64,000 bases of DNA. Origin: Streptomyces durocortorensis. Its GTDB lineage: Bacteria > Actinomycetota > Actinomycetes > Streptomycetales > Streptomycetaceae. The stretch spans positions 1-64,000 of the forward strand of contig NZ_JAFEUF010000005.1 of NCBI RefSeq assembly GCF_016901035.1. The letters run 5' to 3'. A model generated the notes under the pieces. That model did not search any database. It was not told the DNA's origin and worked only from the letters and a program-made list of their open reading frames with translations. Position 1 is the first letter of the stretch; the number at the start of each line of letters is the position of its first letter. A program made the position numbers and the translations under genes. Shown piece after piece: positions 36,802 through 46,079 of the stretch.

Positions 36802-38796
36802 TCAGCCCGCGGTGCGCGGGATGCGCTTCTCCCAGGTGCGGTGGAAGACGACTTCCTCGCCGTCCTTGCAGACCACCTCGTTGGAGGTGATGAAGTCGTG
36901 CTCGTCGGCGGCGATCTCCGAGCGGGTCTCGATCTCCACGTCCCAGGCCGCCTCCGGGCGGTGCAGCCGGATCCGCCAGTCGGAGCGGGTCCGCGCGGAG
37001 AGCGGGTCGTCCTGCTGGATCGTGTACGTCTCCAGGGCGTCCTCGGTGAATTCGAGACCGTCCGGGTAGACGCGCGTACCGCCGTAACGGGGGTCGACCT
37101 CCAGCCGCCATTCGCCCTTGGCCACATCGCGGACGACGAGGCGTTCGGGGCGCGGCTCCTCCAGGGTGACCGGGTAGACCACGCCGAGCGGTTCGGACTG
37201 TTCCGGTTCGCCGAAGGTGATCGCCGGGTCCTCGGTGTGGCGGCGCACCGGCAGTTCGACGAAGCTGCCGTCCGCGTCGAGCGTGAAGCCCGCCGAGCCG
37301 GCCTGCGGCCAGATCCAGGGCCAGTACGAGGAGGAGACGGCGAGCCGGATGCGGTGGCCGGGCGGGAAGGTGTGGCCGATGCCGTTGAGGTCGAAGACGA
37401 CGTCCTCGGTCTCGCCGGGCGGCCAGTCCTCGGTGCGGTCGCGGCCGTGCCGGGCGGCGAGGTTGAGGACGCCCCGGGTGACCAGGGTGGAGGAGCCGTC
37501 CGGTGCTACGTCGCAGAGCCGGGCGATGGCCTGGCCGCGCGGGACGTCCATCCGGAGGCGGAGCTTCACCCGGGGGCGGCCCAGGATCTCGATCGGCGCC
37601 TCCTCGACGGGGAATTCGAACGACACCGACTTGGCGTCCTCGTCCCGCTGGTCCGGCGGCAGGTCCGCCTCGTTGCCGAACGGGAAGAACCGCCCCGCGT
37701 CCAGCCCGGTCTGCTGCGGCGAGGCGACGATCCGCTCACCGCCCTGAAGGGCGTACGCCACCGGGGAGACGTTCTCCGACGGCCAGGACGCGTCCCCGAC
37801 CCAGCGGCCGGGCAGCGTCTCGTACACCGTGGCGGGCGGGTGCGAACCGCTGATCCAGGACCGCAGCAGCGGCTCCCGCATCACGCCCGTCTCCTTGCCC
37901 TTGAGGTGCTGGTCCCACCAGCGCAGCGTCTCCTGGAGGAAGCCGATCGCGGGCCCCGGCGGCAGCCCCCGGTCCGGGTACTGGTGCGACCACGGGCCGA
38001 TGATCCCGCGCACCTGCGCCGGGTCCAGGTGCTCCACGAGCCGCAGGACGGTGTCGCGGTACGGGTCGTGCCAGCCGCCGACCGCCAGCACGTTCGCCTT
38101 GATCGCGCCGTAGTCCTCGCAGACGCTGCCGTGCTTCCAGTAGGCGTCGCGGCTCTGGTGGGCCAGCCAGGTGTGGATGAAGGGGTCGACGGCCTCCAGC
38201 CGCTTCAGCCACATCTCCTTCCAGTCGTCGCCGACCTGCGCCGGGTCCGGCGGGCGGCAGACGAAGGCGAGCATGGTGGCCGCCCAGGCGTGCATGTCCA
38301 CCGCGAGGACCGAGCCGCCCATGTAGTGGACGTCGTTGTCGTAGCGGTCGTCGGCCGAGCAGACCGTGACGATCGCCTTCAGCGGCTCGGGGGCGAGCGC
38401 GGCGATCTGGAGCGAGTTGAAGCCGCCCCAGGAGATCCCGAACATCCCGACCCGGCCGGAGCACCACTCCTGCTGGGCCAGCCAGTGGATGACGGCGACC
38501 CCGTCCTCCAGCTCCTGCGCGTCGTACTCGTCGCCCGGCAGCCCCTCGCTGTTGCCGTGGCCCCGGACGTCGACCCGTACGGACGCGTAGCCGTGGCCCG
38601 CGTACCAGGGGTGGCGCTGCCAGTCGCGCGGCGCGGTCCAGTCGCTCAGCCGGTAGGGCAGGTACTCCAGCAGGGCGGGGACCGGTTCGTCGGTCAGCGG
38701 CCGCCAGATCCGGGCGTAGAGCAGGGTGCCGTCGGGCAGCGGGATGCGGACGTCCTCGCGGGTGGTCTCGTACGGGAACTCGGTCGTGATGTTCAT
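36802..38796 (-). CDS. CocE/NonD family hydrolase (X-Pro dipeptidyl-peptidase S15-like)
   Basis: A 664-residue alpha/beta hydrolase. The catalytic domain has RVDVRGHGNSEG, the nucleophile elbow MFGISWGGFNSLQ (S122) and a helical cap; the C-terminal half (from about 380) is the galactose-binding-like X-Pro peptidase C domain with FPPGHRIRLAVSSSYWPWIWP. Relatives cleave X-Pro dipeptides or esters such as cocaine. ATG 38796. It follows the POT transporter gene by 45 nt on the same strand, so peptide cleavage after uptake is the best inference. No signal peptide. Confidence 0.88.
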   Translation of the reverse strand: MNITTEFPYETTREDVRIPLPDGTLLYARIWRPLTDEPVPALLEYLPYRLSDWTAPRDWQRHPWYAGHGYASVRVDVRGHGNSEGLPGDEYDAQELEDGVAVIHWLAQQEWCSGRVGMFGISWGGFNSLQIAALAPEPLKAIVTVCSADDRYDNDVHYMGGSVLAVDMHAWAATMLAFVCRPPDPAQVGDDWKEMWLKRLEAVDPFIHTWLAHQSRDAYWKHGSVCEDYGAIKANVLAVGGWHDPYRDTVLRLVEHLDPAQVRGIIGPWSHQYPDRGLPPGPAIGFLQETLRWWDQHLKGKETGVMREPLLRSWISGSHPPATVYETLPGRWVGDASWPSENVSPVAYALQGGERIVASPQQTGLDAGRFFPFGNEADLPPDQRDEDAKSVSFEFPVEEAPIEILGRPRVKLRLRMDVPRGQAIARLCDVAPDGSSTLVTRGVLNLAARHGRDRTEDWPPGETEDVVFDLNGIGHTFPPGHRIRLAVSSSYWPWIWPQAGSAGFTLDADGSFVELPVRRHTEDPAITFGEPEQSEPLGVVYPVTLEEPRPERLVVRDVAKGEWRLEVDPRYGGTRVYPDGLEFTEDALETYTIQQDDPLSARTRSDWRIRLHRPEAAWDVEIETRSEIAADEHDFITSNEVVCKDGEEVVFHRTWEKRIPRTAG

Positions 38797-38841
38797 GGGT
38801 CACCTCGGTGGGGGGCGGGGTGCTTCGAGCGGGCGTACGGG

Positions 38842-40341
38842 TCAGTGGACGGGGTGCATCGTGCGCTTCAGCCAGGGCGCGGCGAGGATCATCGCCACAC
38901 CGGCCGCCACCGCGATCGCCCCGTTGACGCCGAAGTACGCGGGGTTGGAGACCTCGCCGTACAGCTTCACGGTCTGGGCCTGGATGCCGTTGGCGACGGC
39001 CAGGGAGAGGAACCACAGGGCCATGGTCTGGCTGGCGAACGCCTTCGGGGCGAGCTTGCTGCTGGCCGAGAGGCCGGAGGTCTCCAGCAGGACGTCGCCC
39101 AGGCCGAGCAGCAGGTAGGAGCCGACGATCCACCAGACGGCCATCTTGTAGGTGTCGTCCGCGTGCCCGGAGGTCGGCAGCACCATCAGCAGGAACGACA
39201 GACCGCCGAGGATCACACCGAAGGCGATCTTGTTGGAGGCGTGCGGCTGGCGGCGGCCCATCCGCACCCAGGTGGCGGCCACCAGCGGCGCGAGCGCCAC
39301 CTCGAAGGCGCCGAGCGCGGAGGCGTACCAGCTGGCCGGGAAGGTGAAGCCGAAGATCTCGGTCCGGGCGTTGGTCGACGCCAGCAGGATCATCGTCGAG
39401 TAGGCCTGGAAGAGGATGAAGTTGAAGAAGACCGAACCCAGGAAGAGCACGACGTACGGCCGCAGCCTGCCGCGCTCCTCGGCGGTGACCCGGGGGCTCC
39501 TGAACATCACCACGAAGTAGGTGATCGGGGCGATGATCGAGATCACCGTCAGCACGTCCACGAACCGGTCGATGGTCAGCCATCCCACCAGCGCCAGAAC
39601 GGTGGCTACGAGGGCTGTCGCGACGGCTCCGCCGATGATCAGGCGCACCGCCCGCCGCATGGCGTCCGGGGCCAGCGCGAATTCCGCGCCCTCCTTGCGG
39701 CCGACCAGGTGACGGCGGCCCACGACGTACTGGATCAGGCCGAAGGTCATGCCGATCGCGGCCGCCGAGAAACCCCAGTGCCAGCTCCAGTGCTCGCCGA
39801 GCCAGCCGGTGATCAGCGGTCCGGCGAACGCTCCGATGTTGATGCCCATGTAGTAGAGGGCGAAGCCGGCGTCGCGCCGCTCGTCGTCGGTGCGGTAGAG
39901 CTTGCCGACCATGGAGGCCACATTGGGTTTGAGCAGGCCCGTTCCGGCGCTGATCAGGCCGAGGCCCACCCAGGTCATGGCGTCGGTGGGGACGGCCATG
40001 GAGTAGTGGCCGCAGGCGATGAGGATGCCGCCGTACAGCACCGCCCGGTACGAGCCGAGGATCCGGTCGGCCAGCCAGCCGCCGGCCACGGAGACCAGAT
40101 AGACCAACGTCCCGTACGCGGCGGAGACGGATGCGGCGGTGCCGGGGTCCATGGCCATGCCGCCGTTCGCCACCGTGTCGGCGAAGAACAGCACCAGGAT
40201 GGCCTGCATGCCCAGGAACGAGAACCGCTCCCAGACCTCCAGGCCGGACAGGGTCATCAGGCCCCGTGGCTGTCCGAAGAAGGCGTGGTCGTCCTCGGGC
40301 GGGGGCTGGGCCGGCTCGGTGGCGGCGGGGCTGTGGGACAA
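38842..40341 (-). CDS. POT-family proton-dependent oligopeptide transporter
   Basis: A 499-residue MFS protein of the PTR/POT group with about 12-14 helices. The N-terminal FGQPRGLMTLSGLEVWERFSFLGMQAIL contains the ExxERF-type motif (EVWERF) used for proton coupling, and FALYYMGINIGAFAGPLITG is the second POT signature. TTG 40341 was chosen: CAGGAG is 8 nt upstream and the family N-terminus starts here; no ATG or GTG fits. It imports di- and tripeptides and heads an apparent operon with the CocE/NonD hydrolase. Confidence 0.9.
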   Translation of the reverse strand: MSHSPAATEPAQPPPEDDHAFFGQPRGLMTLSGLEVWERFSFLGMQAILVLFFADTVANGGMAMDPGTAASVSAAYGTLVYLVSVAGGWLADRILGSYRAVLYGGILIACGHYSMAVPTDAMTWVGLGLISAGTGLLKPNVASMVGKLYRTDDERRDAGFALYYMGINIGAFAGPLITGWLGEHWSWHWGFSAAAIGMTFGLIQYVVGRRHLVGRKEGAEFALAPDAMRRAVRLIIGGAVATALVATVLALVGWLTIDRFVDVLTVISIIAPITYFVVMFRSPRVTAEERGRLRPYVVLFLGSVFFNFILFQAYSTMILLASTNARTEIFGFTFPASWYASALGAFEVALAPLVAATWVRMGRRQPHASNKIAFGVILGGLSFLLMVLPTSGHADDTYKMAVWWIVGSYLLLGLGDVLLETSGLSASSKLAPKAFASQTMALWFLSLAVANGIQAQTVKLYGEVSNPAYFGVNGAIAVAAGVAMILAAPWLKRTMHPVH

Positions 40342-40500
40342 AGCGGAGACTCCTGATCGTATGAGCTGATCCCGAACATACCGGCGGTCATGGGAAGCCG
40401 CCCACGGTGATCCATAGCGGACCGGATACGCTGAAGTTGATTCGAGAGACAGCGACACATCGACATTGCGTGTGATCGTCAGCAGACAGGAGATGTCCCC

Positions 40501-41511
40501 GTGACCGTCGTCGGGCCGTTCGGACTGCACGTGCGGGACCAGGCTCTTGAGGCCGATGTCCAGTCGGGCCTGGCCGCTGTCGAGGCAGGGCTGCTCGAAG
40601 CCACCAAGAGCGACGTCCCCTTCATCACGGACGCCGCCCAGCACCTGGTGCGTGCGGGGGGCAAGCGGTTCCGTCCCTTGCTGGTCATGCTCGCGTCACA
40701 GTTCGGCGATCCCGACGCCCCGGGAGTCGTCCCCTCGGCCGTTGTCGTCGAGCTGACCCATCTGGCCACGCTGTACCACGACGACGTGATGGACGAGGCC
40801 GACGTGCGGCGCGGGGTGCCCAGCGCCAACACCCGCTGGGGCAACTCGGTGGCCGTCCTCACCGGCGACTTCCTCTTCGCCCGCGCCTCCCACATCCTGG
40901 CCGACCTCGGCCCCGAGGCCGTCCGCATCCAGGCCGAGGCCTTCGAGCGGCTCGTCACCGGCCAGATCCTGGAGACGGCGGGCCCGCGCGACGGCCGTGA
41001 CCCGGTCGACCACTACCTGGACGTGCTCAGCGGCAAGACCGGCTCGCTGGTCGCCGTCTCCGGCCGGTTCGGGGCGATGATGTCCGGCGCGGACGAGCGG
41101 ACCGTGGATGTTCTCACCCAGTACGGGGAACGGCTCGGCATCGCCTTCCAGCTCGCCGACGACGTCCTCGACATCGCCTCCGACTCCCACGAGTCCGGCA
41201 AGACCCCCGGCACCGACCTGCGCGAGGGCATCCCGACGCTCCCGGTCCTGCGGCTGCGCGCCCAGGCGGCGGCCGACGGCAAGCCCGACGACCTGGAGCT
41301 CGTCGAGCTGCTCGACTCCGACCTGAGCAGCGACGACGCGCTGAACGAGGTGCTGCGCCGGCTGCGCGCCCACCCGGCGCTGGAGCAGGCCCGCCAGGAC
41401 ACCGTGCACTACGCCCAGGCGGCGCGCGCCACGCTCGCCCCGCTGCCCGAGGGGTACGCGAAGGCCGCACTGGAGGAGCTGTGCGACGCGGTGGTGCACC
41501 GCGCGGGCTGA
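40501..41511 (+). CDS. Polyprenyl diphosphate synthase (long-chain, menaquinone side chain)
   Basis: A 336-residue trans-prenyltransferase. Substrate motifs are GGKRFRPLL, the first Asp-rich motif DDVMDEAD (residues 94-101) with RRG following, GKTGSL, and the second Asp-rich motif DDVLDIASD. Residues before the first Asp motif are small (Ala/Thr), as in enzymes making long chains. Length and motif set fit hepta- to nonaprenyl diphosphate synthases; with menG and nuo nearby, menaquinone side-chain synthesis is likely. GTG 40501 has AGGAGA 7 nt upstream. Divergent from the POT gene. Confidence 0.9.
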   Translation: MTVVGPFGLHVRDQALEADVQSGLAAVEAGLLEATKSDVPFITDAAQHLVRAGGKRFRPLLVMLASQFGDPDAPGVVPSAVVVELTHLATLYHDDVMDEADVRRGVPSANTRWGNSVAVLTGDFLFARASHILADLGPEAVRIQAEAFERLVTGQILETAGPRDGRDPVDHYLDVLSGKTGSLVAVSGRFGAMMSGADERTVDVLTQYGERLGIAFQLADDVLDIASDSHESGKTPGTDLREGIPTLPVLRLRAQAAADGKPDDLELVELLDSDLSSDDALNEVLRRLRAHPALEQARQDTVHYAQAARATLAPLPEGYAKAALEELCDAVVHRAG

Positions 41512-41717
41512 GGTCCGGGAGGCCCCCGGTGTGCGGGGGCGGTGACGGTGTGTCACCCGGACGGGGGCGATACCCCTACTGGTTGGCGTACACGCCCCTT
41601 CCGGTTGTCATACCGGAGCAGTAGGCGGAGTTGATTCCCCGGGCTGACGCTTCGAACCGCCCGATTTGGTCAGATGGTTAACAACGGAAGCCGCCGACCA
41701 CGGAGGTAGGGCACACC

Positions 41718-42989
41718 ATGGCACCGAACGACAGCGCAGAGACCACCGGCGAGGCCACGAGCACTGTCGTGGGCCGCCGGAAGGCGGCGCGCTACATCGT
41801 CCCCGTCGCGGTCGCGGGGGTGGCGGCCGCGACCATCGGGCTCGTCCCGGCGCTCGCGAGTTCCGGCGACCCGGACCTGCCGAAGATCAGCGCACAGGAA
41901 CTCGTCGAGAAGATCGCCGCTTCCGACGAGGAGCAGCTCTCCGGCACGTTCAAGATCAGCACCGACCTGGGCCTGCCCCTCGACGGCCTCGCGGGCTCGC
42001 TCGCGCCCGGCGGCGAGGGCAAGGACGGGGGCAAGGACGGCGGCGCGGCGGCCCCGCAGGACAAGCTCATGGAGCTGACGTCCGGCACGCACACGCTGCG
42101 GGGGGCCGCCGACGGCCCGGAGCGGCAGAAGCTCTCCATCCTCGGGGACGCGTCCGAGTACAGCGTCATCCACAACCAGGGCGAGGTCTGGGCGTACGAC
42201 AGCAAGTCCGACGAGGTCTACCACGCCGAGGCTCCCGAGGGCCGGGAGGACGGCGGCCACGCGGAGAAGGCCCCCAAGGCCCCCAAGGCTCCGAAGGGCG
42301 CCCCGGCCACCCCGAAGGACTTCGCCGAGCAGGCGCTCGCGGCGGTGGGCGACACCACCTCGGTCACCGTGGACGGCACGGCGCAGGTCGCCGGGCGGGA
42401 CGCGTACCAGCTGCTGATCAAGCCCAAGCAGTCCGGTTCGACGATCGGCTCGGTCCGGATCGCCGTGGACGCCGAGAACGGCGTACCGCTGAAGTTCACC
42501 CTGTCCGCGGCGAGCGGCGGCAAGGCCGTCGTCGACGCCGGGTTCACCAAGGTCGACTTCGCCAAGCCGGCCGCGTCCACGTTCGCCTTCACCCCGCCCA
42601 AGGGCGCCAAGGTGACCGAGGCCGACGAGCCGGCGACCGGCAAGGACGAGCACGGCGCGGCGCAGAAGGCGCTGCCCGGGCAGCTGGCCGAGCTGGACGG
42701 CCTCGCGGGCGAGGGCGGCTTCAACGTCATCGGGAAGGGCTGGACCTCGATCGCCGAGATCAAGTCCCCCGGCGGCAAGGGCCTCCCCGAGGCCGGCTCG
42801 GACGAGATGCCGGCCGAGGCGCAGGGCTTCATCGACGCGCTCGGCGACAAGGTCACCGGGAAGTTCGGCTCGGGCACGGTCTTCAAGACGCGCCTGGTCA
42901 ACGCCCTGCTGACGGACGACGGCTCGGTGTACGTCGGAGCGGTGACGAAGGACGCGCTGGTGCGTGCGGCCGACGCCGCCGCGAAGTAG
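41718..42989 (+). CDS. Exported LolA-like / DUF2092-type protein
   Basis: A 423-residue protein with a signal or anchor helix at about 24-48 (AARYIVPVAVAGVAAATIGLVPAL). The body looks like the LolA/RseB-like half-barrel fold: SAQELVEKIAASDEEQLSGTFKIS at the start, then TLRGAADGPERQKLSILG and DVYHAEA-type strands. Low-complexity Lys/Pro and Gly/Lys insertions occur (KAPKAPKAPKG). No lipobox Cys. Relatives carry lipoproteins or sense envelope lipids, but actinobacterial copies are not characterised. ATG 41718 follows GGAGGTAGG. It precedes an ABC exporter, with a terminator-like hairpin between. Confidence 0.8.
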   Translation: MAPNDSAETTGEATSTVVGRRKAARYIVPVAVAGVAAATIGLVPALASSGDPDLPKISAQELVEKIAASDEEQLSGTFKISTDLGLPLDGLAGSLAPGGEGKDGGKDGGAAAPQDKLMELTSGTHTLRGAADGPERQKLSILGDASEYSVIHNQGEVWAYDSKSDEVYHAEAPEGREDGGHAEKAPKAPKAPKGAPATPKDFAEQALAAVGDTTSVTVDGTAQVAGRDAYQLLIKPKQSGSTIGSVRIAVDAENGVPLKFTLSAASGGKAVVDAGFTKVDFAKPAASTFAFTPPKGAKVTEADEPATGKDEHGAAQKALPGQLAELDGLAGEGGFNVIGKGWTSIAEIKSPGGKGLPEAGSDEMPAEAQGFIDALGDKVTGKFGSGTVFKTRLVNALLTDDGSVYVGAVTKDALVRAADAAAK

Positions 42990-43020
42990 AACCTTCCCAG
43001 GGGCACCTGGACACCCGGCC

Positions 43021-43056
43021 GCCGTGGCCTCCGCGCACCCGCGTGGAGGCCACGGC
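43021..43056 (+). terminator. 12-bp hairpin after the LolA-like gene
   Basis: GCCGTGGCCTCC at 43021-43032 pairs with GGAGGCCACGGC at 43045-43056, with a 12-nt loop that can pair further. It lies 31 nt after the stop and 86 nt before the ABC ATPase gene. Confidence 0.7.
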
Positions 43057-43141
43057 GCCCCCGCGCTTGACGACCGGTGCTCGACGAACCTTGCTGACGA
43101 CCCGTGCTCACTGACCGTGCTCACTGAGAGGTGCGACCGCC

Positions 43142-44197
43142 ATGACGGACACAGCGGCCGAGTCCGAGGCCGGGGACGCGGTGGCGGAGGACGCGCGGGA
43201 GGGGCATGCGGCGGTCACGGGGGCCGGGTCCGGGAACCCTGCCCCGGTCCCGGCCACCGGCGCCCCCGTCATCCGCACCCGCGGCCTGACCAAGCGTTAC
43301 CGGGGCGGTCAGCTCGCCGTGGACGGCCTCGACCTGACCGTGGCCGCCGGCAGCGTCTTCGGCTTCCTCGGCCCGAACGGCTCCGGGAAGACCACCACGA
43401 TCCGCATGCTGATGGGCCTCATCGACCCGACGTCCGGCACCGCCGAGGTGCTCGGCCGCCCGATGCCGGCGGCCGCCCGTACGGTGCTGCCGGAGGTCGG
43501 CGCGCTGATCGAGGGGCCCGCGCTGTACGGCTTCCTGAACGGCCGGGACAACCTCCTGCGGTACGACCGGGCCGACCCCACCGCCGACCCGCGCACCCGC
43601 CGGGCCCGCGTCGACGAAGCCCTGGCACGGGTCGGGCTCGCCGCCGCGTCGGCCAAGAAGGCCAAGGCGTACTCACTCGGCATGAAGCAGCGCCTCGGGC
43701 TCGCCGCCGCCCTGCTGCGGCCGCGCCGGCTGCTGGTCCTGGACGAGCCGACCAACGGCCTCGACCCGCAGGGCATGCGCGAGATCCGTTCCCTGGTCCG
43801 GGAGCTGGCGGCCGAGGGCACCACGGTGTTCCTCTCCTCCCACCTGCTGGACGAGATCGAGCAGGTCTGCACGCACGCCGCGGTGATGGCCCGGGGCCGG
43901 CTGATCGTCCAGGGCCCGGTCGCCGACCTCGCCGCGAGCGCCCGGGGCCGGCTCGCCGTCACCACCCCCGACCCCGGGGACGCCGCCCGCATCCTCAAGG
44001 AGCACGGACTCACCGGCCTGAGCGCCGACGGCGACCGGCTGACCGCCGACGCCCCGCCCGCCGCCGTGGACCTCGCCGACCTCAACGCGGCGCTGGTGGG
44101 CGGCGGGGTGCGGGTGCGGTTCTTCGGCGTCGAGCGGGGTTCGCTGGAGGACGCCTTCGTCGCACTCACCGGAGAGGGATTCGATGTCGCAGGCTGA
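43142..44197 (+). CDS. ABC transporter ATP-binding protein
   Basis: A 351-residue ATPase of the DrrA/CcmA-like exporter group. After a ~45-residue non-conserved N-terminus, it has Walker A GPNGSGKTTT, Q-loop region EVGALIEGPALY, signature YSLGMKQRLGLA, Walker B LLVLDEPTNGLDP and switch HLL after SSH. The C-terminal part has the DrrA-type small domain. ATG 43142 has GAGAGG upstream, after a duplicated GTGCTCACTGA. It overlaps the permease gene by 14 nt, so they form one exporter. Confidence 0.92.
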   Translation: MTDTAAESEAGDAVAEDAREGHAAVTGAGSGNPAPVPATGAPVIRTRGLTKRYRGGQLAVDGLDLTVAAGSVFGFLGPNGSGKTTTIRMLMGLIDPTSGTAEVLGRPMPAAARTVLPEVGALIEGPALYGFLNGRDNLLRYDRADPTADPRTRRARVDEALARVGLAAASAKKAKAYSLGMKQRLGLAAALLRPRRLLVLDEPTNGLDPQGMREIRSLVRELAAEGTTVFLSSHLLDEIEQVCTHAAVMARGRLIVQGPVADLAASARGRLAVTTPDPGDAARILKEHGLTGLSADGDRLTADAPPAAVDLADLNAALVGGGVRVRFFGVERGSLEDAFVALTGEGFDVAG

Positions 44198-45110
44198 GAA
44201 GTCCCAAGCTGAGAAGTCGCAGGCCGAACGGGCGCTTTCCTCCGATCCGCGCGGCTCCCGCAATCCGCTGTGGACGCTGGGCCTACTCCGGTCCGAGATC
44301 ACCACGCTGCTCCGCCGCCACCGCACCTACGCCTTGCTCGGCGTCCTGGCCGCCGTCCCCGTACTCATCGGGATCGCGGTCCGGATCGAGACCGGCGGCG
44401 GGGGCAGTGGCGGGGCGGGCGGCCCGGACGGCGGGGCCGGTCCGGCGTTCCTCGCCCAGGTCACCAACAACGGCGTCTTCCTCGTCTTCGCCGCCCTCGC
44501 CGCGACGCTGCCGGTCTTCCTGCCGATGGCCGTCGGCGTCGTCGCGGGCGACGCGATCGCGGGCGAGGCGAGCAGCGGCACGCTGCGCTATCTGCTGGTG
44601 GCCCCGGCGGGCCGGACCCGGCTGCTGCTCGTGAAGTACGCCTCCGTCCTCGCCTTCTGCCTGATCGCGACCCTGGTCGTGGCGGCGTCGGCGCTGGCGG
44701 TGGGGGCGCTGCTGTTCCCGGTCGGGGAGGTCACCACGATCTCCGGCACCCGGATCGGTATCGGCGAGGGGCTGGTGCGGGCGGGACTGACGGCGCTGGT
44801 CGTGGCGGTCTCCCTGACCGGGTTCGCCGCGCTCGGGCTGTTCGTCTCGACGCTGACCGGCAGCGGGATCGGGGCGATGGCGGCCACCGTCGGACTGCTG
44901 ATCACGGTGCAGATCCTGGACAGCATTCCGCAGCTGAGTGGTGTGCACCCGTATCTGTTCGCGCACTACTGGATGTCGTTCGCCGATGTCCTGCGCGAAC
45001 CCGTCCACTGGGACGACCTGGTCAAGAACTTCCAGTTGCAGGGGCTGTACGTCGCGGTGTTCGGCTCGGCGGCCTGGGCGCGCTTCACGGCCAAGGACGT
45101 CACGGCCTGA
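44184..45110 (+). CDS. ABC-2 type transporter permease
   Basis: A 308-residue membrane protein with six hydrophobic segments between about residues 50 and 300, as in ABC-2 permeases; AGEASSGTLRYLLVAPAGRTRLLLVKYAS is the usual cytoplasmic loop after helix 2. The start MSQAEKSQAEKSQAER is a short tandem repeat and lies in the overlap with the ATPase gene. Substrate unknown. Partner of the upstream ATPase; the LolA-like protein may belong to the same export system. Confidence 0.88.
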   Translation: MSQAEKSQAEKSQAERALSSDPRGSRNPLWTLGLLRSEITTLLRRHRTYALLGVLAAVPVLIGIAVRIETGGGGSGGAGGPDGGAGPAFLAQVTNNGVFLVFAALAATLPVFLPMAVGVVAGDAIAGEASSGTLRYLLVAPAGRTRLLLVKYASVLAFCLIATLVVAASALAVGALLFPVGEVTTISGTRIGIGEGLVRAGLTALVVAVSLTGFAALGLFVSTLTGSGIGAMAATVGLLITVQILDSIPQLSGVHPYLFAHYWMSFADVLREPVHWDDLVKNFQLQGLYVAVFGSAAWARFTAKDVTA

Positions 45111-45346
45111 GAGAGCGCCCGGGAGCGGGTGCAAGGGGCCTGGCTTGATCGGATCGGCGGGGGCCGCACGCGCCGTCGGCCGGGCGAGCCGTCCCCCGAT
45201 CGGCTCGTCGCGGCACGAACGGCACGAACGGTGCGGACCACCGGAACGACACGACACGGTACGTTCCGTTTCCGCCTGGGTATGGTGCGGTCTTTGGCGA
45301 CGAGATGTCAACAAGAGATTGGCTGGAACCCCCCTATGCTCACCGA

Positions 45347-45937
45347 ATGATCACATCGCCGAGCAGTGTGCGACGTAGCGAACGATCACGCCGCGCGATC
45401 CTGCGGTCCGCTCTCGACCTGTGTACGGAGCGGGGGTACGGGCACGTCACGATAGAGGCCATCGCGGCCGACGCCGGGGTCAGCAAGAAGACGATCTACC
45501 GCTGGTGGCCGTCGAAGGGCGCGGTCCTGCTGGAGGCGTTCACGGACGCCCTGATCGACGCCACCCCGTTCACGGACACCGGCGACATCGGCGCCGACCT
45601 GCGCTCCCACGTCGCCGGCGCGGTGAAACTGCTCTCGGTCCCGCCGTTCGGCCCGGCCTACGCGGGCATCCTCTCCGAGCTGCACCACGACGACCTGCTG
45701 GCCCAGCAACTGCGGGAGCAGCTGGTCGACCCCCGCGTCGAGGAAGCGATCGGCCGGCTCCGCAGCGCCCAGGACCAGGGCCAGATCCCGCCCGGCGCGG
45801 ACCTCCCGCTGGCCGTGGAGATGCTGTACGGCCCGGTCTACTACCGCCATGTGCTGCGCAAGCCCGTCCAGGACGAGGAGACGATCGCCACGCTGGTCGA
45901 CCACGTCCTGCGCTCCCTGCGCGCGCCGGGTTACTAG
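45347..45937 (+). CDS. TetR/AcrR-family transcriptional regulator
   Basis: A 196-residue repressor-type protein. The N-terminal helix-turn-helix is complete: RRAILRSALDLCTERGYGHVTIEAIAADAGVSKKTIYRWWPSKGAVLLEAF (seen as IEAIAADAGVSKKTIYRWW). The C-terminal helices with ELHHDDLLAQQLREQLV match the TetR_C-type ligand domain. Start uncertain: ATG 45347 gives the family N-terminus, ATG 45305 would add 14 residues; neither has a strong binding site. About 236 nt after the permease gene, so control of that exporter is possible but not shown. Confidence 0.88.
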   Translation: MITSPSSVRRSERSRRAILRSALDLCTERGYGHVTIEAIAADAGVSKKTIYRWWPSKGAVLLEAFTDALIDATPFTDTGDIGADLRSHVAGAVKLLSVPPFGPAYAGILSELHHDDLLAQQLREQLVDPRVEEAIGRLRSAQDQGQIPPGADLPLAVEMLYGPVYYRHVLRKPVQDEETIATLVDHVLRSLRAPGY

Positions 45938-46079
45938 GACTGTCCGCGAACAGGTACCGGAGGAGCCTCGACGGGCGGTGTCAGATCCATCATGACAGGT
46001 CAGACGGCGTTCTCGTAGGAGCAACGGCACAGCTGCACAGCCTTGTTGGGCCTTCTCCGGGGCACGCAGAATCTCCGTC

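Noticed and set aside
45111-45346. A tRNA or structured RNA between the permease and TetR genes
   Set aside because: Short GATCGG-type repeats can pair, but no cloverleaf or long stem forms.
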